DNA from: CAVLCC01 sp963624975 | GTDB taxonomy: Bacteria > Actinomycetota > Coriobacteriia > Coriobacteriales > CADBOM01 | DNA length: 64,000 bases | NCBI GenBank assembly: GCA_963624975.1 | Contig: CAVFRF010000063.1 | Coordinates: 14,113-78,112 of the forward strand | Reading direction: 5' to 3' | Shown here: piece by piece, positions 1 through 8,571 of the stretch | Numbering within the stretch: the first letter of the stretch is position 1 | How the letters are laid out: every line of letters begins with the position of its first letter | Made by a program: the position numbers and the translations under genes | The notes under the pieces: model-generated | Told to the model about the DNA's origin: nothing | Database searches by the model: none | Seen by the model: only the letters and a program-made list of their open reading frames with translations

Positions 1-82
1 CAATGTTGCGTACAATATATGCACGACTGTGGTATGGGGAGCCTTGCTCGATTGAACGTTATTGGATAAAGGGGTACGGAGT

Positions 83-1270
83 ATGTCAGACAGCTCGATG
101 CAGACAGAGGCGATGCCGCGCGTTTCGGTGATAGTGCCGGCCCACAATGCCGAGAAATATCTCGACCAATGCCTGCAGAGCATACTCGGGCAAACCGAGC
201 GCGACATCGAGGTCGTGTGCGTAGACGACGGCTCCACCGACTCCACGCCGGAGATGCTGGCCAAAGCCGCCGAAGCCGACCCGAGGGTGTGCGTGATAAC
301 CCAGGAGTGCGCGGGAGCGGGGGCAGCGCGCAATGCGGGCCTTGCCGTTGCGCACGGCGAATACCTGTCGTTTCTGGATGCAGACGACTTTTTCGAGCCA
401 GAGATGCTCAAGGACGCTGCCGACAAGCTGGACCAGACCGGTGCCGACATCGTGGCATATGGCAGCTGGCAATACGACGAGAGCAGGCAATCCAACAGGC
501 AGGCCAAGTGGCTTCTCAAGACCGAGAATCTTCCCGATGGAGATTGCCATGGGCGCGACGAGCTGAAGACATGCCTCTTCAACACATTTGGAAACGAAGC
601 TTGGAGCAAGCTCATGCGCGCCTCGTTCGTGCGCGAGCACGACCTGCGTTTCCAGACGATCTCTCGAGCCAACGACATGTTCTTCACATGCAGCGCGTTG
701 GCGGTGGCCGAGAACATTGCGGTGATCGACAAATGCTACGTGCATTACCGGGTTGGCACGGGCACGAACTTGCAGGCGACCAACGATAGGGACCCGCTCG
801 CATTTCTCGATGCGTGCCTCGCGCTAGACGATTATTTGACGGCCAATGGCCTGAAGGACGAGCTGTACCAGAGCTACTGCAATCTCCTGCTGGATGGAAT
901 CGTCTACAACAGCGATTCGTTCAAATCCGTCGATACGCTTTCTGTGTTGGCCGACGCGCTGCGCACGCGCGTGGAACCTCGGTTCGAGTTGCTCAAGCTC
1001 GAAGGGGACGACCGCATCAGCCAGGACAACCTGCAGCGCTATCGCGACCTGATGGAGCTGGATACGGTGGACTATCTGTTCAAGCGAATGAAGGCCCTCA
1101 AGAGCGACCTCGAAGATTCCTATTGGTACATGGACTGGCTCGAGTGGAAGAACTGGAAGAGCGAGCGCGAGTCCGAAGAACGCATCGCCAAGCTTGAATT
1201 CGAATTGGACGAAGCTCGCAGTACGTTTGGCTACCGCGTGTGGAGCAAGGTCAGCAAGCCTCGCGGCTAG
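83..1270 (+). CDS. Family 2 glycosyltransferase
   Basis: Predicted GT-A fold glycosyltransferase of about 395 aa that would transfer a sugar from a nucleotide-sugar to a cell-surface glycan; donor and acceptor are unknown. The N-terminus has the GT2 hallmarks: VSVIVPAHNAE, the DDGSTDST nucleotide-binding loop, AGAGAARNAGL and the FLDADD metal-binding motif. The last 70 residues are charged and probably helical. The ATG at 83 is preferred over the upstream TTG at 62 because AAAGGGG sits about 8 bases before it. No membrane segment is evident. A remnant of a polytopic membrane protein lies just downstream on the other strand, so this looks like the edge of a surface-polysaccharide locus. Confidence 0.85.
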   Translation: MSDSSMQTEAMPRVSVIVPAHNAEKYLDQCLQSILGQTERDIEVVCVDDGSTDSTPEMLAKAAEADPRVCVITQECAGAGAARNAGLAVAHGEYLSFLDADDFFEPEMLKDAADKLDQTGADIVAYGSWQYDESRQSNRQAKWLLKTENLPDGDCHGRDELKTCLFNTFGNEAWSKLMRASFVREHDLRFQTISRANDMFFTCSALAVAENIAVIDKCYVHYRVGTGTNLQATNDRDPLAFLDACLALDDYLTANGLKDELYQSYCNLLLDGIVYNSDSFKSVDTLSVLADALRTRVEPRFELLKLEGDDRISQDNLQRYRDLMELDTVDYLFKRMKALKSDLEDSYWYMDWLEWKNWKSERESEERIAKLEFELDEARSTFGYRVWSKVSKPRG

Positions 1271-1470
1271 TCGCGGGCGTGCCGTCTTTCTGACGGAAAA
1301 GCAGCATCAGCAGAGCCGCGTAGTACGGAATCGAGAACTGCAGCAACGCGCCGTAGCGGGGCCAGTAGTAGATTGGCGATCCGATAAGCAGGGTGAGCAT
1401 GACCCCGATCGCCGCCCAGCGTTGCGACCCTCGCCATCTGGTTGAGGGGGATGCCCACGCTCTCAGTATC
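1251..1470 (-). pseudogene. Remnant of a polytopic membrane protein
   Basis: Read on the minus strand, two pieces of one protein-like sequence appear in different frames. About 1467-1420 reads TESVGIPLNQMARVA. About 1424-1251 reads QRWAAIGVMLTLLIGSPIYY, then WPRYGALLQFSIPYYAALLM, and ends at a TGA inside the 3' end of the glycosyltransferase. The second piece has two hydrophobic spans, as at the C-terminus of large surface-glycan membrane proteins (DUF6020-like, from memory). No start codon or long upstream frame exists; the sequence stops where the 33-bp repeats begin. I infer a gene reduced by an internal deletion and loss of its 5' part. Confidence 0.5.
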
Positions 1471-1476
1471 TAGTCT

Positions 1477-1563
1477 AAAGTTCTGCTCCACGTGCAAGAT
1501 TCGTGTATCGAAGTTCTGCGCATCGTGCAAATAGCACGCTTTGAAGTTCTGCTCCTCGTGCTA
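1477..1563. repeat. Three direct repeats with exact 33-bp spacing
   Basis: Three copies of a roughly 21-bp unit, consensus GAAGTTCTGCTCCTCGTGCAA, lie at 1477-1497, 1510-1530 and 1543-1563. The shared AAGTTCTGC core begins at 1478, 1511 and 1544, so the period is exactly 33 bp, about three helical turns. The last copy overlaps the promoter-like sequence of the AAA ATPase gene. No other copy was noticed in this window. Confidence 0.8.
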
Positions 1564-1567
1564 AAAT
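1541..1567 (+). promoter_or_regulatory. Putative promoter of the AAA ATPase gene
   Basis: TTGAAG at 1541-1546 and TAAAAT at 1562-1567 are separated by 15 bases and lie about 37 bases upstream of the ATG at 1604. The elements coincide with the third 33-bp repeat, so a protein bound to the repeats would act directly on this promoter. The spacer is short for sigma70, which lowers confidence. Confidence 0.4.
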
Positions 1568-1603
1568 GCTGGTGAGAGGCAAAATAGAAATCGGAGGAGA
1601 ACA

Positions 1604-2965
1604 ATGCTCAGACGAAAGGCGTATCAGGATCTTCTGGCGTGGAAAGAGCGCAGCCAAGGCTCTACGGCCATGCTCATAGAAGGTGCTCGCCGCGTCGGCA
1701 AAAGCACGCTTGCAAAGGAGTTCGGGAACAAGGAGTACGACTCCTGTCTTCTCATCGATTTTTTCCAAGCTCCCGAAGAGGTAAAGGGGTATTTTTCCAA
1801 CCTGCTCTCAGATCTGGATACGCTGTTTTTGTACCTTTCGACGTTTTATGGGGTAGAGCTTCATGAACGTAGGACGCTTATGATATTCGACGAGGTTCAG
1901 ATGTGTCCTGCTGCGCGCGGTGCCATCAAGTATCTCGTTGCGGATGGTCGTTTCGACTACATAGAGACTGGCTCTCTTCTCTCCATACGTCAAAACGTAG
2001 AGGGTATAGTACTTCCTTCCGAAGAAGAGGTCTTGAGGCTGAATCCGCTGGACTTTGAGGAGTTCCTTTGGGCGATGGGCCAGACGCAGTTGGCCGACTT
2101 GATTAAAAGCCGTTTCGACGCGCTGTCGCCGCTACCGGACGCGCTGCATCGCAGGGCATCGGGGTTTTTGCGTGAGTACATGCTGGTTGGCGGAATGCCC
2201 AAGCCTGTCGACGTGTACGTCGAACAGAGAAAATTTGAACCCGTCGATGCGGAAAAGAGACGCATCTTAGGGCTTTACCGCAACGATGTCGCGAAATTTG
2301 CCCGCGGATACGAATTCAAGGTAGCATCCATACTCGACGGAATACCGGGGCAGCTTTCCAAGCACGAGAAAAAATTCAAACTCAGCTCCCTTAATGCCAA
2401 TGCCCGGATGAGATCCTACGAGGAGGCATTCTTCTGGCTCGCGGATGCTCGCATCGCGAATATATGCTATGCGGCATGCGACCCCTCTGTCGGTCTGTCG
2501 CTGAGCATGGAGCAGACTTCTCTCAAGTGCTACATGGCGGATACCGGATTACTGGTGAGCCTCGCCTTCGCCGACGATATCCATACCGACGAAAGCATAT
2601 ACCGTTGCGTGCTCAGGGGCGATATAGGCGTCAACGAGGGCATGCTCACAGAGAACATCGTGGCTCAGATGCTTGTCGCCAACGGTCACAAGCTGTTTTT
2701 CTACTCGAAGTCGGGAAAGGTGCCGGGCGAGGATCGCATGGAGATAGATTTTCTAGTCAAGAGACCTTACGCGAACGCGGCAGGCAAACCTAGAATCTCG
2801 CCCATCGAGGTGAAATCGCCCAGGCAGTACGGGACATCGTCGCTGGACAAGTTAAAGAAGCGCTTCGACAAGAAGATCGGGACCCAGTATGTACTTCATC
2901 CCAAGCAGATGCGAATAGAAGGCGAACGAGCCTATCTACCTCTGTACATGGGCTTTTGCATATAG
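1604..2965 (+). CDS. AAA ATPase with C-terminal DUF4143 domain
   Basis: P-loop ATPase of 453 aa. Walker A is GARRVGKST (residues 27-35) and Walker B is LMIFDE (about 92-97). The C-terminal third carries a PD-(D/E)XK-like pattern, EIDFLV followed by PIEVKS, typical of the DUF4143 region of these archaeal/bacterial ATPases. Biochemical role is unknown for the family; proteins of this type are often multicopy and behave as accessory genes. A strong GGAGGAGA precedes the ATG. Codon use is visibly less GC-biased than in the flanking genes, which together with the adjacent pseudogene and repeats suggests horizontal acquisition. Confidence 0.85.
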   Translation: MLRRKAYQDLLAWKERSQGSTAMLIEGARRVGKSTLAKEFGNKEYDSCLLIDFFQAPEEVKGYFSNLLSDLDTLFLYLSTFYGVELHERRTLMIFDEVQMCPAARGAIKYLVADGRFDYIETGSLLSIRQNVEGIVLPSEEEVLRLNPLDFEEFLWAMGQTQLADLIKSRFDALSPLPDALHRRASGFLREYMLVGGMPKPVDVYVEQRKFEPVDAEKRRILGLYRNDVAKFARGYEFKVASILDGIPGQLSKHEKKFKLSSLNANARMRSYEEAFFWLADARIANICYAACDPSVGLSLSMEQTSLKCYMADTGLLVSLAFADDIHTDESIYRCVLRGDIGVNEGMLTENIVAQMLVANGHKLFFYSKSGKVPGEDRMEIDFLVKRPYANAAGKPRISPIEVKSPRQYGTSSLDKLKKRFDKKIGTQYVLHPKQMRIEGERAYLPLYMGFCI

Positions 2966-3236
2966 GCACCGCGGGTTCCGACTACGCAGGAAACGTTCCA
3001 CCTCGAACGACAGGCTGTGGCACGTGCCAAACCCGGTGCAGCTTGGGGCGCGTTCGCAGAAATGGAGTGCGTTTCGGGCGGGTGCTCCATTAGCATAAAC
3101 AACGTTGAAAGAATGCAGATAGTCTGGCGGTTGCCGGCTTGTTTGCCAGCAGGTCAAGCGGCGGTCGTCCGGGCTGCCAGATTAGACGAGCTTGATGCGC
3201 AGCAGGGCTGCCCGAGCGCTTTTGCTAGGAGGAGAA

Positions 3237-3464
3237 ATGACTTTCGAGAAGGTGCGCGACGTTATCGTGAAGACCATTAGCTGCGATGCCGACGAGGTGA
3301 CCCTCGAGGCCTCTCTGATGGACGACCTTGGAGCCGATTCGCTCGACGCCGTCGAGCTGAACATGGCGTTCGAGGATGCCTTCGACATCTCCATCCCCGA
3401 CGAGGAGATGGCCGAGATGAAGACGGTTGGCGATGTGGTGAACTACATCGAGGACCATCAGTAG
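3237..3464 (+). CDS. acpP: Acyl carrier protein
   Basis: Small acidic protein of 75 aa that carries growing acyl chains on 4'-phosphopantetheine in type II fatty acid synthesis. The attachment serine is S35 in GADSLDAVEL. The length matches bacterial ACPs (about 75-80 aa). The ATG at 3237 is chosen because AGGAGGAG lies directly upstream at 3228-3235; an in-frame upstream start would add a basic, non-homologous extension. It is the first gene of the fatty-acid cluster, 130 bases before accB. The 271 bases upstream, back to the AAA ATPase gene, contain no clear promoter or FapR-type operator that I could recognise. Confidence 0.95.
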   Translation: MTFEKVRDVIVKTISCDADEVTLEASLMDDLGADSLDAVELNMAFEDAFDISIPDEEMAEMKTVGDVVNYIEDHQ

Positions 3465-3594
3465 TAACTGTTCGAAAGCGTGCCGGCCGGGCTGCGGCGG
3501 CGCTTGCGACTCACGGCGTATTCGCGTCGATCGCCGATAGCGCTGCGGCTTTGGGCACCACGCTTGCCATAGCCTTCGAAAGGCCGCGTGCTAT

Positions 3595-4227
3595 ATGGAG
3601 AAAGACGAGCTGCGCGCGCTCTTGCGCGAGTTCTACGAGTCGCCCCTCACGGTGCTCGAGATCGAGGACGGGGAGACTCGCATAAAGATGGAAAAGCCCG
3701 CCCGGGCGGCCGAAGAAGGCTCGTCGGGCGTGGGGTCGCCCGACTTCGCTGCGGGCGCAGCGGCTGCGGCCAAGGTCGCGGCAACCGCGCTGGGCGCCGT
3801 GGCGCCCGCAGCGGGACACATCGCCGCCGTGCACAAGGCCGTGGCGGCTGCTGGTGGAGATGCCGCCGAGGCGGCCATCGACGAGACCGCGGCGGCAGCT
3901 GCGGCGGTGCTCGCGGGCGGCTCCGCATCTGCGGACGCTCGCGGTACTGCGGCCCCTGCTCCTGCGGCCCCCGCAGCCGACGACCTCATCCAGATCAAGG
4001 CCCCTATCGTGGGCATCTACTACGCTTCGGCCACGCCCGACGATGCTCCCTACGTGGAGGTCGGAGCGCACGTGGCGCAGGGCGACGTGCTGTGCCTCAT
4101 CGAGGCCATGAAGATGATCAACGAAATCAAATCCCCCGTGGCGGGCACCGTGCGCCACATTGCTTGCGAGTCGGGCAGCGCCGTTGGATACGACGACCTG
4201 CTCATGCTCGTAGAGGCGGACGAGTAG
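3595..4227 (+). CDS. accB: Biotin carboxyl carrier protein of acetyl-CoA carboxylase
   Basis: BCCP subunit of 210 aa that shuttles carboxybiotin between AccC and AccDA to make malonyl-CoA. The C-terminal biotinyl domain has the EAMKMINEI motif, with K173 the expected biotinylation site. A short N-terminal domain (about 40 residues) is joined to it by an unusually long Ala-rich linker (about residues 45-130), which makes it longer than E. coli AccB (156 aa). The start is the ATG at 3595; a weak GAAAGG precedes it. The stop is one base from the accC start, so translation is probably coupled. Confidence 0.93.
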   Translation: MEKDELRALLREFYESPLTVLEIEDGETRIKMEKPARAAEEGSSGVGSPDFAAGAAAAAKVAATALGAVAPAAGHIAAVHKAVAAAGGDAAEAAIDETAAAAAAVLAGGSASADARGTAAPAPAAPAADDLIQIKAPIVGIYYASATPDDAPYVEVGAHVAQGDVLCLIEAMKMINEIKSPVAGTVRHIACESGSAVGYDDLLMLVEADE

Positions 4228-4228
4228 C

Positions 4229-5677
4229 GTGTTCAAGCGGGTACTTGTGGCCAACAGGGGCGAAATCGCCCAGCGCGTGATCCGCTGCTGCATCGAGATG
4301 GACGTTGAGTGCATCGCGGCCTACTCCAAGGCCGACGAGAACGAGATCTACGTGCCCTTCGCCACCGACTCCATCTGCATCGGGGCGGCTCCGGCCAAAG
4401 ACAGCTACCTCAACATCGACCACATCATCTCGGCGGCGCTTGCCACCGGGTGCGATGCGGTGCATCCGGGCTACGGCTTTCTCTCCGAGAACGCAGAGTT
4501 TGCCCGCAGGTGCGAAGAGAACGGCATCAAGTTCATAGGCCCTCCCGCCGAGGTGATCGAGAAGCTGGGCGTGAAGCAGACGGCCCGCGAGCTGATGATG
4601 GCCAACGGCGTGCCCGTGGTGCCGGGTTCGGCCAGCACCGTGGAGAGCGTCGAGGAAGCCGCCCGCATCGCCGAGCAGATCGGCTACCCAGTGCTGGTAA
4701 AGGCCAGCGCCGGCGGAGGCGGACGCGGAATGCGCAGAGCGGACGGTCCGGACGACATCGCCGACGCGTTCGACCAGGCGCGTAGCGAGGCCATCTCGTG
4801 CTTCGGCAACGGCGACGTGTATGTGGAGAAGCTCATCCTCAACCCCAAGCACGTGGAAATCCAGGTGTTCGCCGACACGCGCGGCAACTGCATCCACCTG
4901 GGCGAGCGCGACTGCTCGATCCAGCGCAAGAACCAGAAGATGGTGGAGGAGACCCCCTGCGCCAGGCTCACCCCCGAGGTGCGCGAGGCCATGGGGCAAA
5001 CCGCGGTGAGAGCCGCCCGCGCTGCCGGCTACGTGAATGCCGGCACCGTGGAGTTCGTGGTGGACGAGAACCTCAACTTCTACTTCATAGAGATGAACAC
5101 CCGCATTCAGGTGGAGCACCCCATCACCGAGATGGTGTATGCGGTGGACCTGGTGAGAGAACAGATCCGCATCGCCGCGGGGCTGCCGCTGAGCTACAGG
5201 CAAGAGGAGCTGCACCCCAGCGGGCACGCCATCGAGTGCCGCGTGAACGCGGAAAGCCCGGCGCGCGGCTTCGCGCCCTGCCCGGGTCGCATCACGCTCG
5301 CGTACCTGCCTTCGGGCAACGGCACGCGCGTGGACTCGGCAATCTACGACGGCTACGATGTAAGCCCCTACTACGACTCGCTCATCGCCAAGATCGTGGT
5401 GTGGGCTCCCACGCGGCTGGAGGCCGTGCGCAAGATGCGCCGCTGCCTCGAGGAAACCGCCATCGAGGGCATCGACACCAACGTGGACTTCGAGCTTTTC
5501 ATCATGTACCACGGGGTTTTCCTGCGGGGCAACTACAACACGGGATTCATCGACCAGTGCATCGGCGAGATACTAGACCTCGAGAAGCGCGCGGCCGAGA
5601 TAGAGGCCGCCGAGGCTGCAGCAGCTGCAGCCGATGCCGCAGCAGCTGGCGTGCCCGCAGAGAGCCGGGGGGTGTAA
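4229..5677 (+). CDS. accC: Biotin carboxylase subunit of acetyl-CoA carboxylase
   Basis: ATP-grasp enzyme of 482 aa that carboxylates biotin on AccB using bicarbonate and ATP. It begins FKRVLVANRGEIAQRVI, and has the ATP-binding glycine-rich loop KASAGGGGRGMR, HVEIQVFAD, and EMNTRIQVEHPITE near the catalytic arginine region. It is about 30 residues longer than E. coli AccC because of an Ala-rich C-terminal tail. The start is GTG at 4229, one base after the accB stop. Second enzyme of the acc block. Confidence 0.95.
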   Translation: MFKRVLVANRGEIAQRVIRCCIEMDVECIAAYSKADENEIYVPFATDSICIGAAPAKDSYLNIDHIISAALATGCDAVHPGYGFLSENAEFARRCEENGIKFIGPPAEVIEKLGVKQTARELMMANGVPVVPGSASTVESVEEAARIAEQIGYPVLVKASAGGGGRGMRRADGPDDIADAFDQARSEAISCFGNGDVYVEKLILNPKHVEIQVFADTRGNCIHLGERDCSIQRKNQKMVEETPCARLTPEVREAMGQTAVRAARAAGYVNAGTVEFVVDENLNFYFIEMNTRIQVEHPITEMVYAVDLVREQIRIAAGLPLSYRQEELHPSGHAIECRVNAESPARGFAPCPGRITLAYLPSGNGTRVDSAIYDGYDVSPYYDSLIAKIVVWAPTRLEAVRKMRRCLEETAIEGIDTNVDFELFIMYHGVFLRGNYNTGFIDQCIGEILDLEKRAAEIEAAEAAAAAADAAAAGVPAESRGV

Positions 5678-5683
5678 GGCTTC

Positions 5684-6565
5684 GTGGCAAACGCCAATCC
5701 ATTCAACAACAAGCGGGGCCGCCTGCAGGCCATGAAGCAGCTCATGCCCAAGAACCAGAAGGCGGCCAGGCTGCGCGAGCAGGCCGAGAAGATGCAGGTG
5801 AGGTGCCCCGACTGCAACAACAGGTTCGAGCGCTCGGACCTGCCCAAGACGCTGCACATGTGCCCCAAGTGCGGGCATATGTTCAAGATGCCGTCGGCGG
5901 CTCGCCTGGCGATGGTGTTCGACGGCGGGGAGTACGAGGAGCTGGATGCCGACCTCGTGGGCGGCAACCCCATCGGCTTTCCAGGGTACGACGACAAGCT
6001 CGCCACCAACCGCGCCACCACCAAGATGACCGAGGCCGTGCGATGCGCGGTGGGCCTTGTGGGCGGGCACCGCACCGTGGTGGTGGTGCTGGACAGCCGC
6101 TTCCTCATGGGCAGCATGGGCGTGGCCGTGGGCGAGAAGATCACCCGCGCCATCGAGAAGGCCACTGCCGAGAAGCTGCCGCTCGTGATTTTCAGCGCCA
6201 GCGGAGGCGCGCGCATGCAGGAGGGCATCTTCTCGCTTATGCAGATGGCCAAGACGTCGGCCGCCATCGCGCGGCACGACGCGGCGGGGCTGCTCTACAT
6301 CTCGGTGATGACCAATCCCACCACCGGCGGCGTAACGGCGAGCTTCGCCAGCTTGGGCGACATCATCGTGTCGGAGCCGGGCGCGCTCATTGGATTCGCC
6401 GGTCCGCGCGTGATAGAGCAGACCATCAACCAGAGCCTGCCCGAGGGATTCCAGCGTGCGGAGTACCTGCTGGAGCACGGCTTTCTGGATGCGATCGTGA
6501 AGAGGGGCGAGCTTAAGCCGTGGCTTGCGCTCATGCTCGACATGCATGCAAGGCGAGGTGAGTAG
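5684..6565 (+). CDS. accD: Acetyl-CoA carboxylase carboxyltransferase subunit beta
   Basis: Zinc-containing beta subunit (293 aa) of the carboxyltransferase that moves CO2 from biotin to acetyl-CoA. The N-terminal four-cysteine zinc finger is visible as CPDC (C41, C44) and CPKC (C60, C63). The crotonase-like core has SGGARMQEG and NPTTGGVTASFA. Start GTG at 5684, six bases after accC. The stop overlaps the ribosome-binding region of accA, so alpha and beta are made together. Confidence 0.95.
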   Translation: MANANPFNNKRGRLQAMKQLMPKNQKAARLREQAEKMQVRCPDCNNRFERSDLPKTLHMCPKCGHMFKMPSAARLAMVFDGGEYEELDADLVGGNPIGFPGYDDKLATNRATTKMTEAVRCAVGLVGGHRTVVVVLDSRFLMGSMGVAVGEKITRAIEKATAEKLPLVIFSASGGARMQEGIFSLMQMAKTSAAIARHDAAGLLYISVMTNPTTGGVTASFASLGDIIVSEPGALIGFAGPRVIEQTINQSLPEGFQRAEYLLEHGFLDAIVKRGELKPWLALMLDMHARRGE

Positions 6566-6566
6566 C

Positions 6567-7619
6567 ATGGCAGACGACGAGCAGAGGCAGCAGGCCGAGG
6601 AGGCAGCGGCATCCGCTTCGCCCACGCAGCTCATGGGGCAGATCGCGCAGGGCGTGGCCGCAGGAGCTGCCGGGGTTTCGCAGGGCGTGGCCCAAGGCGT
6701 TGCACAGGGCATGAACTACCTGTGGAACACGGTCGTGGTGCCGCCTTCGAAGAGGGTCGAGCTGGCCCGCGCGCCCGAGCGGCCAAACGCCGACTTCTTC
6801 ATCAAGGCGCTCTTCCACGACTTCCAGGAGATGCACGGCGACAGGCTCGACAAAGACGACCACAGCATCAAGGGCGGCATCGCGTACTTCCACGACGTGC
6901 CCGTAACGGTGATCGCGCAGTGCAAGGGCAAGAGCATCGAGGAGAACATCCGCTACAACTTCGGCATGCCCAACCCGCAGGGCTACCGCAAGGCGCAACG
7001 TCTGGCGAGGCAGGCCGAGAAGTTCGGCAGGCCCGTGATCACCATAGTGGACACCCCGGGCGCATATCCCGGCATCGAAGCCGAGGAGAAGGGCCAGGGC
7101 GAGGCCATCGCCCGCAGCATCGAGCTGTTCAGCTCGCTCACCGTGCCCGTGATCGCGGTGTTCATCGGCGAGGGCGGCAGCGGCGGCGCGCTGGCTCTGG
7201 GGGTGGCCAACTCGATCATCATGCTCGAGAACGCCATCTACTCGATCTTGTCGCCCGAGGGCTTCGCCGCGATCTTGTGGAAAGACGCATCGCGCAGCAA
7301 GGAAGCCGCCGCGGTGATGAAGCTCACCTCCTACGACATCGCGCAGTACGGCATCGCCGACTTCGTGATACCCGAGGGGTCGGCTCCGCTCAAGGCTCCG
7401 TGCAAGGCGGTGGTCAAGAAGCTCGACGAGGTGCTGGCATCCGAGATCGTGCGGCTGGCTCCCAAAGATGGACGCACGCTGGCCGAGGAGCGCTACCAGA
7501 AGTTTCGCGCCATCGGGGCTTGCGGCGAGGCGGTCGCGGCAGCGGCGGCAGCTGGCGATGCGAGCGCTGCCAGCGCGGCCGAGACATCGATGCAATCGAA
7601 AGGGGATGCGGAGCAGTGA
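6567..7619 (+). CDS. accA: Acetyl-CoA carboxylase carboxyltransferase subunit alpha
   Basis: Alpha subunit (about 350 aa) of the carboxyltransferase, partner of AccD. Family signatures include DKDDHSIKGGIA, VDTPGAYPGIEAEEKGQGEAIA and GEGGSGGALALGVAN. The ATG at 6567 follows AGGCGAGGTGAG and lies one base after the accD stop; the longer in-frame upstream start would overlap accD. The N-terminus (about 50 residues) is Ala/Gln-rich, with repeated QGVA units, and the C-terminus is Ala-rich. The stop overlaps the fabH start by four bases. Confidence 0.95.
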   Translation: MADDEQRQQAEEAAASASPTQLMGQIAQGVAAGAAGVSQGVAQGVAQGMNYLWNTVVVPPSKRVELARAPERPNADFFIKALFHDFQEMHGDRLDKDDHSIKGGIAYFHDVPVTVIAQCKGKSIEENIRYNFGMPNPQGYRKAQRLARQAEKFGRPVITIVDTPGAYPGIEAEEKGQGEAIARSIELFSSLTVPVIAVFIGEGGSGGALALGVANSIIMLENAIYSILSPEGFAAILWKDASRSKEAAAVMKLTSYDIAQYGIADFVIPEGSAPLKAPCKAVVKKLDEVLASEIVRLAPKDGRTLAEERYQKFRAIGACGEAVAAAAAAGDASAASAAETSMQSKGDAEQ

Positions 7620-8563
7620 ACTCTCTTCGCTTCGAATCGACGGGGTTCTACATCCCGCCCAAGGTCGTCTCCAACGACGACCTCTCGCAAATAGTGGAAA
7701 CCAGCGATGAGTGGATCTTTCCCCGCACGGGCATCCACAACCGTCACATCAACGAGGGACTCACCAACGCCCAGATGGCCGCCAAGGCCGCGCAGCAGGC
7801 GATGGACCACGGCGGGATCGATCCCGACGACCTGTGCTGCGTGATCATGGCCACGTTCTCGCCCGACACGTTCTCGCCGGCCAACGCCTGCGCGGTCCAC
7901 GACATCATGGACCTGCCCGAGCACGTGCTGGCGTTCGACGTCAACGCCGCATGCCCCGCCTTTCTGGTGAGCCTGCATGTGGCTCGCGGACTGCTGCTGC
8001 AGCACCCGGGCAAGAAGGCGCTGGTTGTGGCCAGCGAGTTCGCCTCCGACTACACCGACTGGAGCGACCGCGGCACGTGCGTGCTGTTCGGCGACGGAGC
8101 CGGTGCCGCGGTGGTGAGCCTGCGCGAGGAGGGCGACATCTACTTTACCGGCGGCACCCGCAAGGGCATCGAGGCCATCCAGGTTTCGGCCAGCCCCAAG
8201 TCGGGCGACGATTTCCGCGTGATCCGCATGAACGGCAAGGACGTTTTCCGCTTTGCCGTGACCGCAGTTCCCGATGCCATCAACGACCTGCTGGAGCAGT
8301 CGGGGCTGGCCCTCGACGACATCGACCACTTCATCTTCCATCAGGCCAACATGCGCATCATCAAGCACGTGTACCAGAAGATGGGCATTCCACGGGAAAA
8401 GTGCTACACCAACATCGAGGAGTACGGCAACACCTCGGCTGCAAGCTCGGCGATCGCGACTGCCGAGATGGATGCCAAGGGCCTGCTCAAGCGTGGCGAC
8501 AAGGTAATAATGGTGTGCTTCGGCGCCGGCTTGGTGTACGAGGGCATCTTGCTGGAATGGTAG
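7616..8563 (+). CDS. fabH: 3-oxoacyl-ACP synthase III
   Basis: KAS III (315 aa) that condenses acetyl-CoA with malonyl-ACP to start fatty acid synthesis. The catalytic triad is visible: C113 in NAACPAF, H242 in FHQANMRI, N272 in YGNTSAAS. The start is GTG at 7616, overlapping the accA stop in the sequence GTGA; this gives MNSLRFESTGFYIP, the normal FabH N-terminus. The longer open frame upstream is an out-of-frame reading of accA. Confidence 0.95.
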   Translation: MNSLRFESTGFYIPPKVVSNDDLSQIVETSDEWIFPRTGIHNRHINEGLTNAQMAAKAAQQAMDHGGIDPDDLCCVIMATFSPDTFSPANACAVHDIMDLPEHVLAFDVNAACPAFLVSLHVARGLLLQHPGKKALVVASEFASDYTDWSDRGTCVLFGDGAGAAVVSLREEGDIYFTGGTRKGIEAIQVSASPKSGDDFRVIRMNGKDVFRFAVTAVPDAINDLLEQSGLALDDIDHFIFHQANMRIIKHVYQKMGIPREKCYTNIEEYGNTSAASSAIATAEMDAKGLLKRGDKVIMVCFGAGLVYEGILLEW

Positions 8564-8571
8564 GAGAGAAG

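Noticed and set aside
1475..1768. Minus-strand open frame with repeated ARGAEL units
   Set aside because: The repeated residues are just the 33-bp DNA repeats translated; the rest is antisense to the AAA ATPase gene.
4202..5512. 436-codon minus-strand frame opposite accC
   Set aside because: Long antisense frames are expected in GC-rich DNA; the plus strand is clearly accC and the antisense product is His/Ala/Val-rich with no domain.
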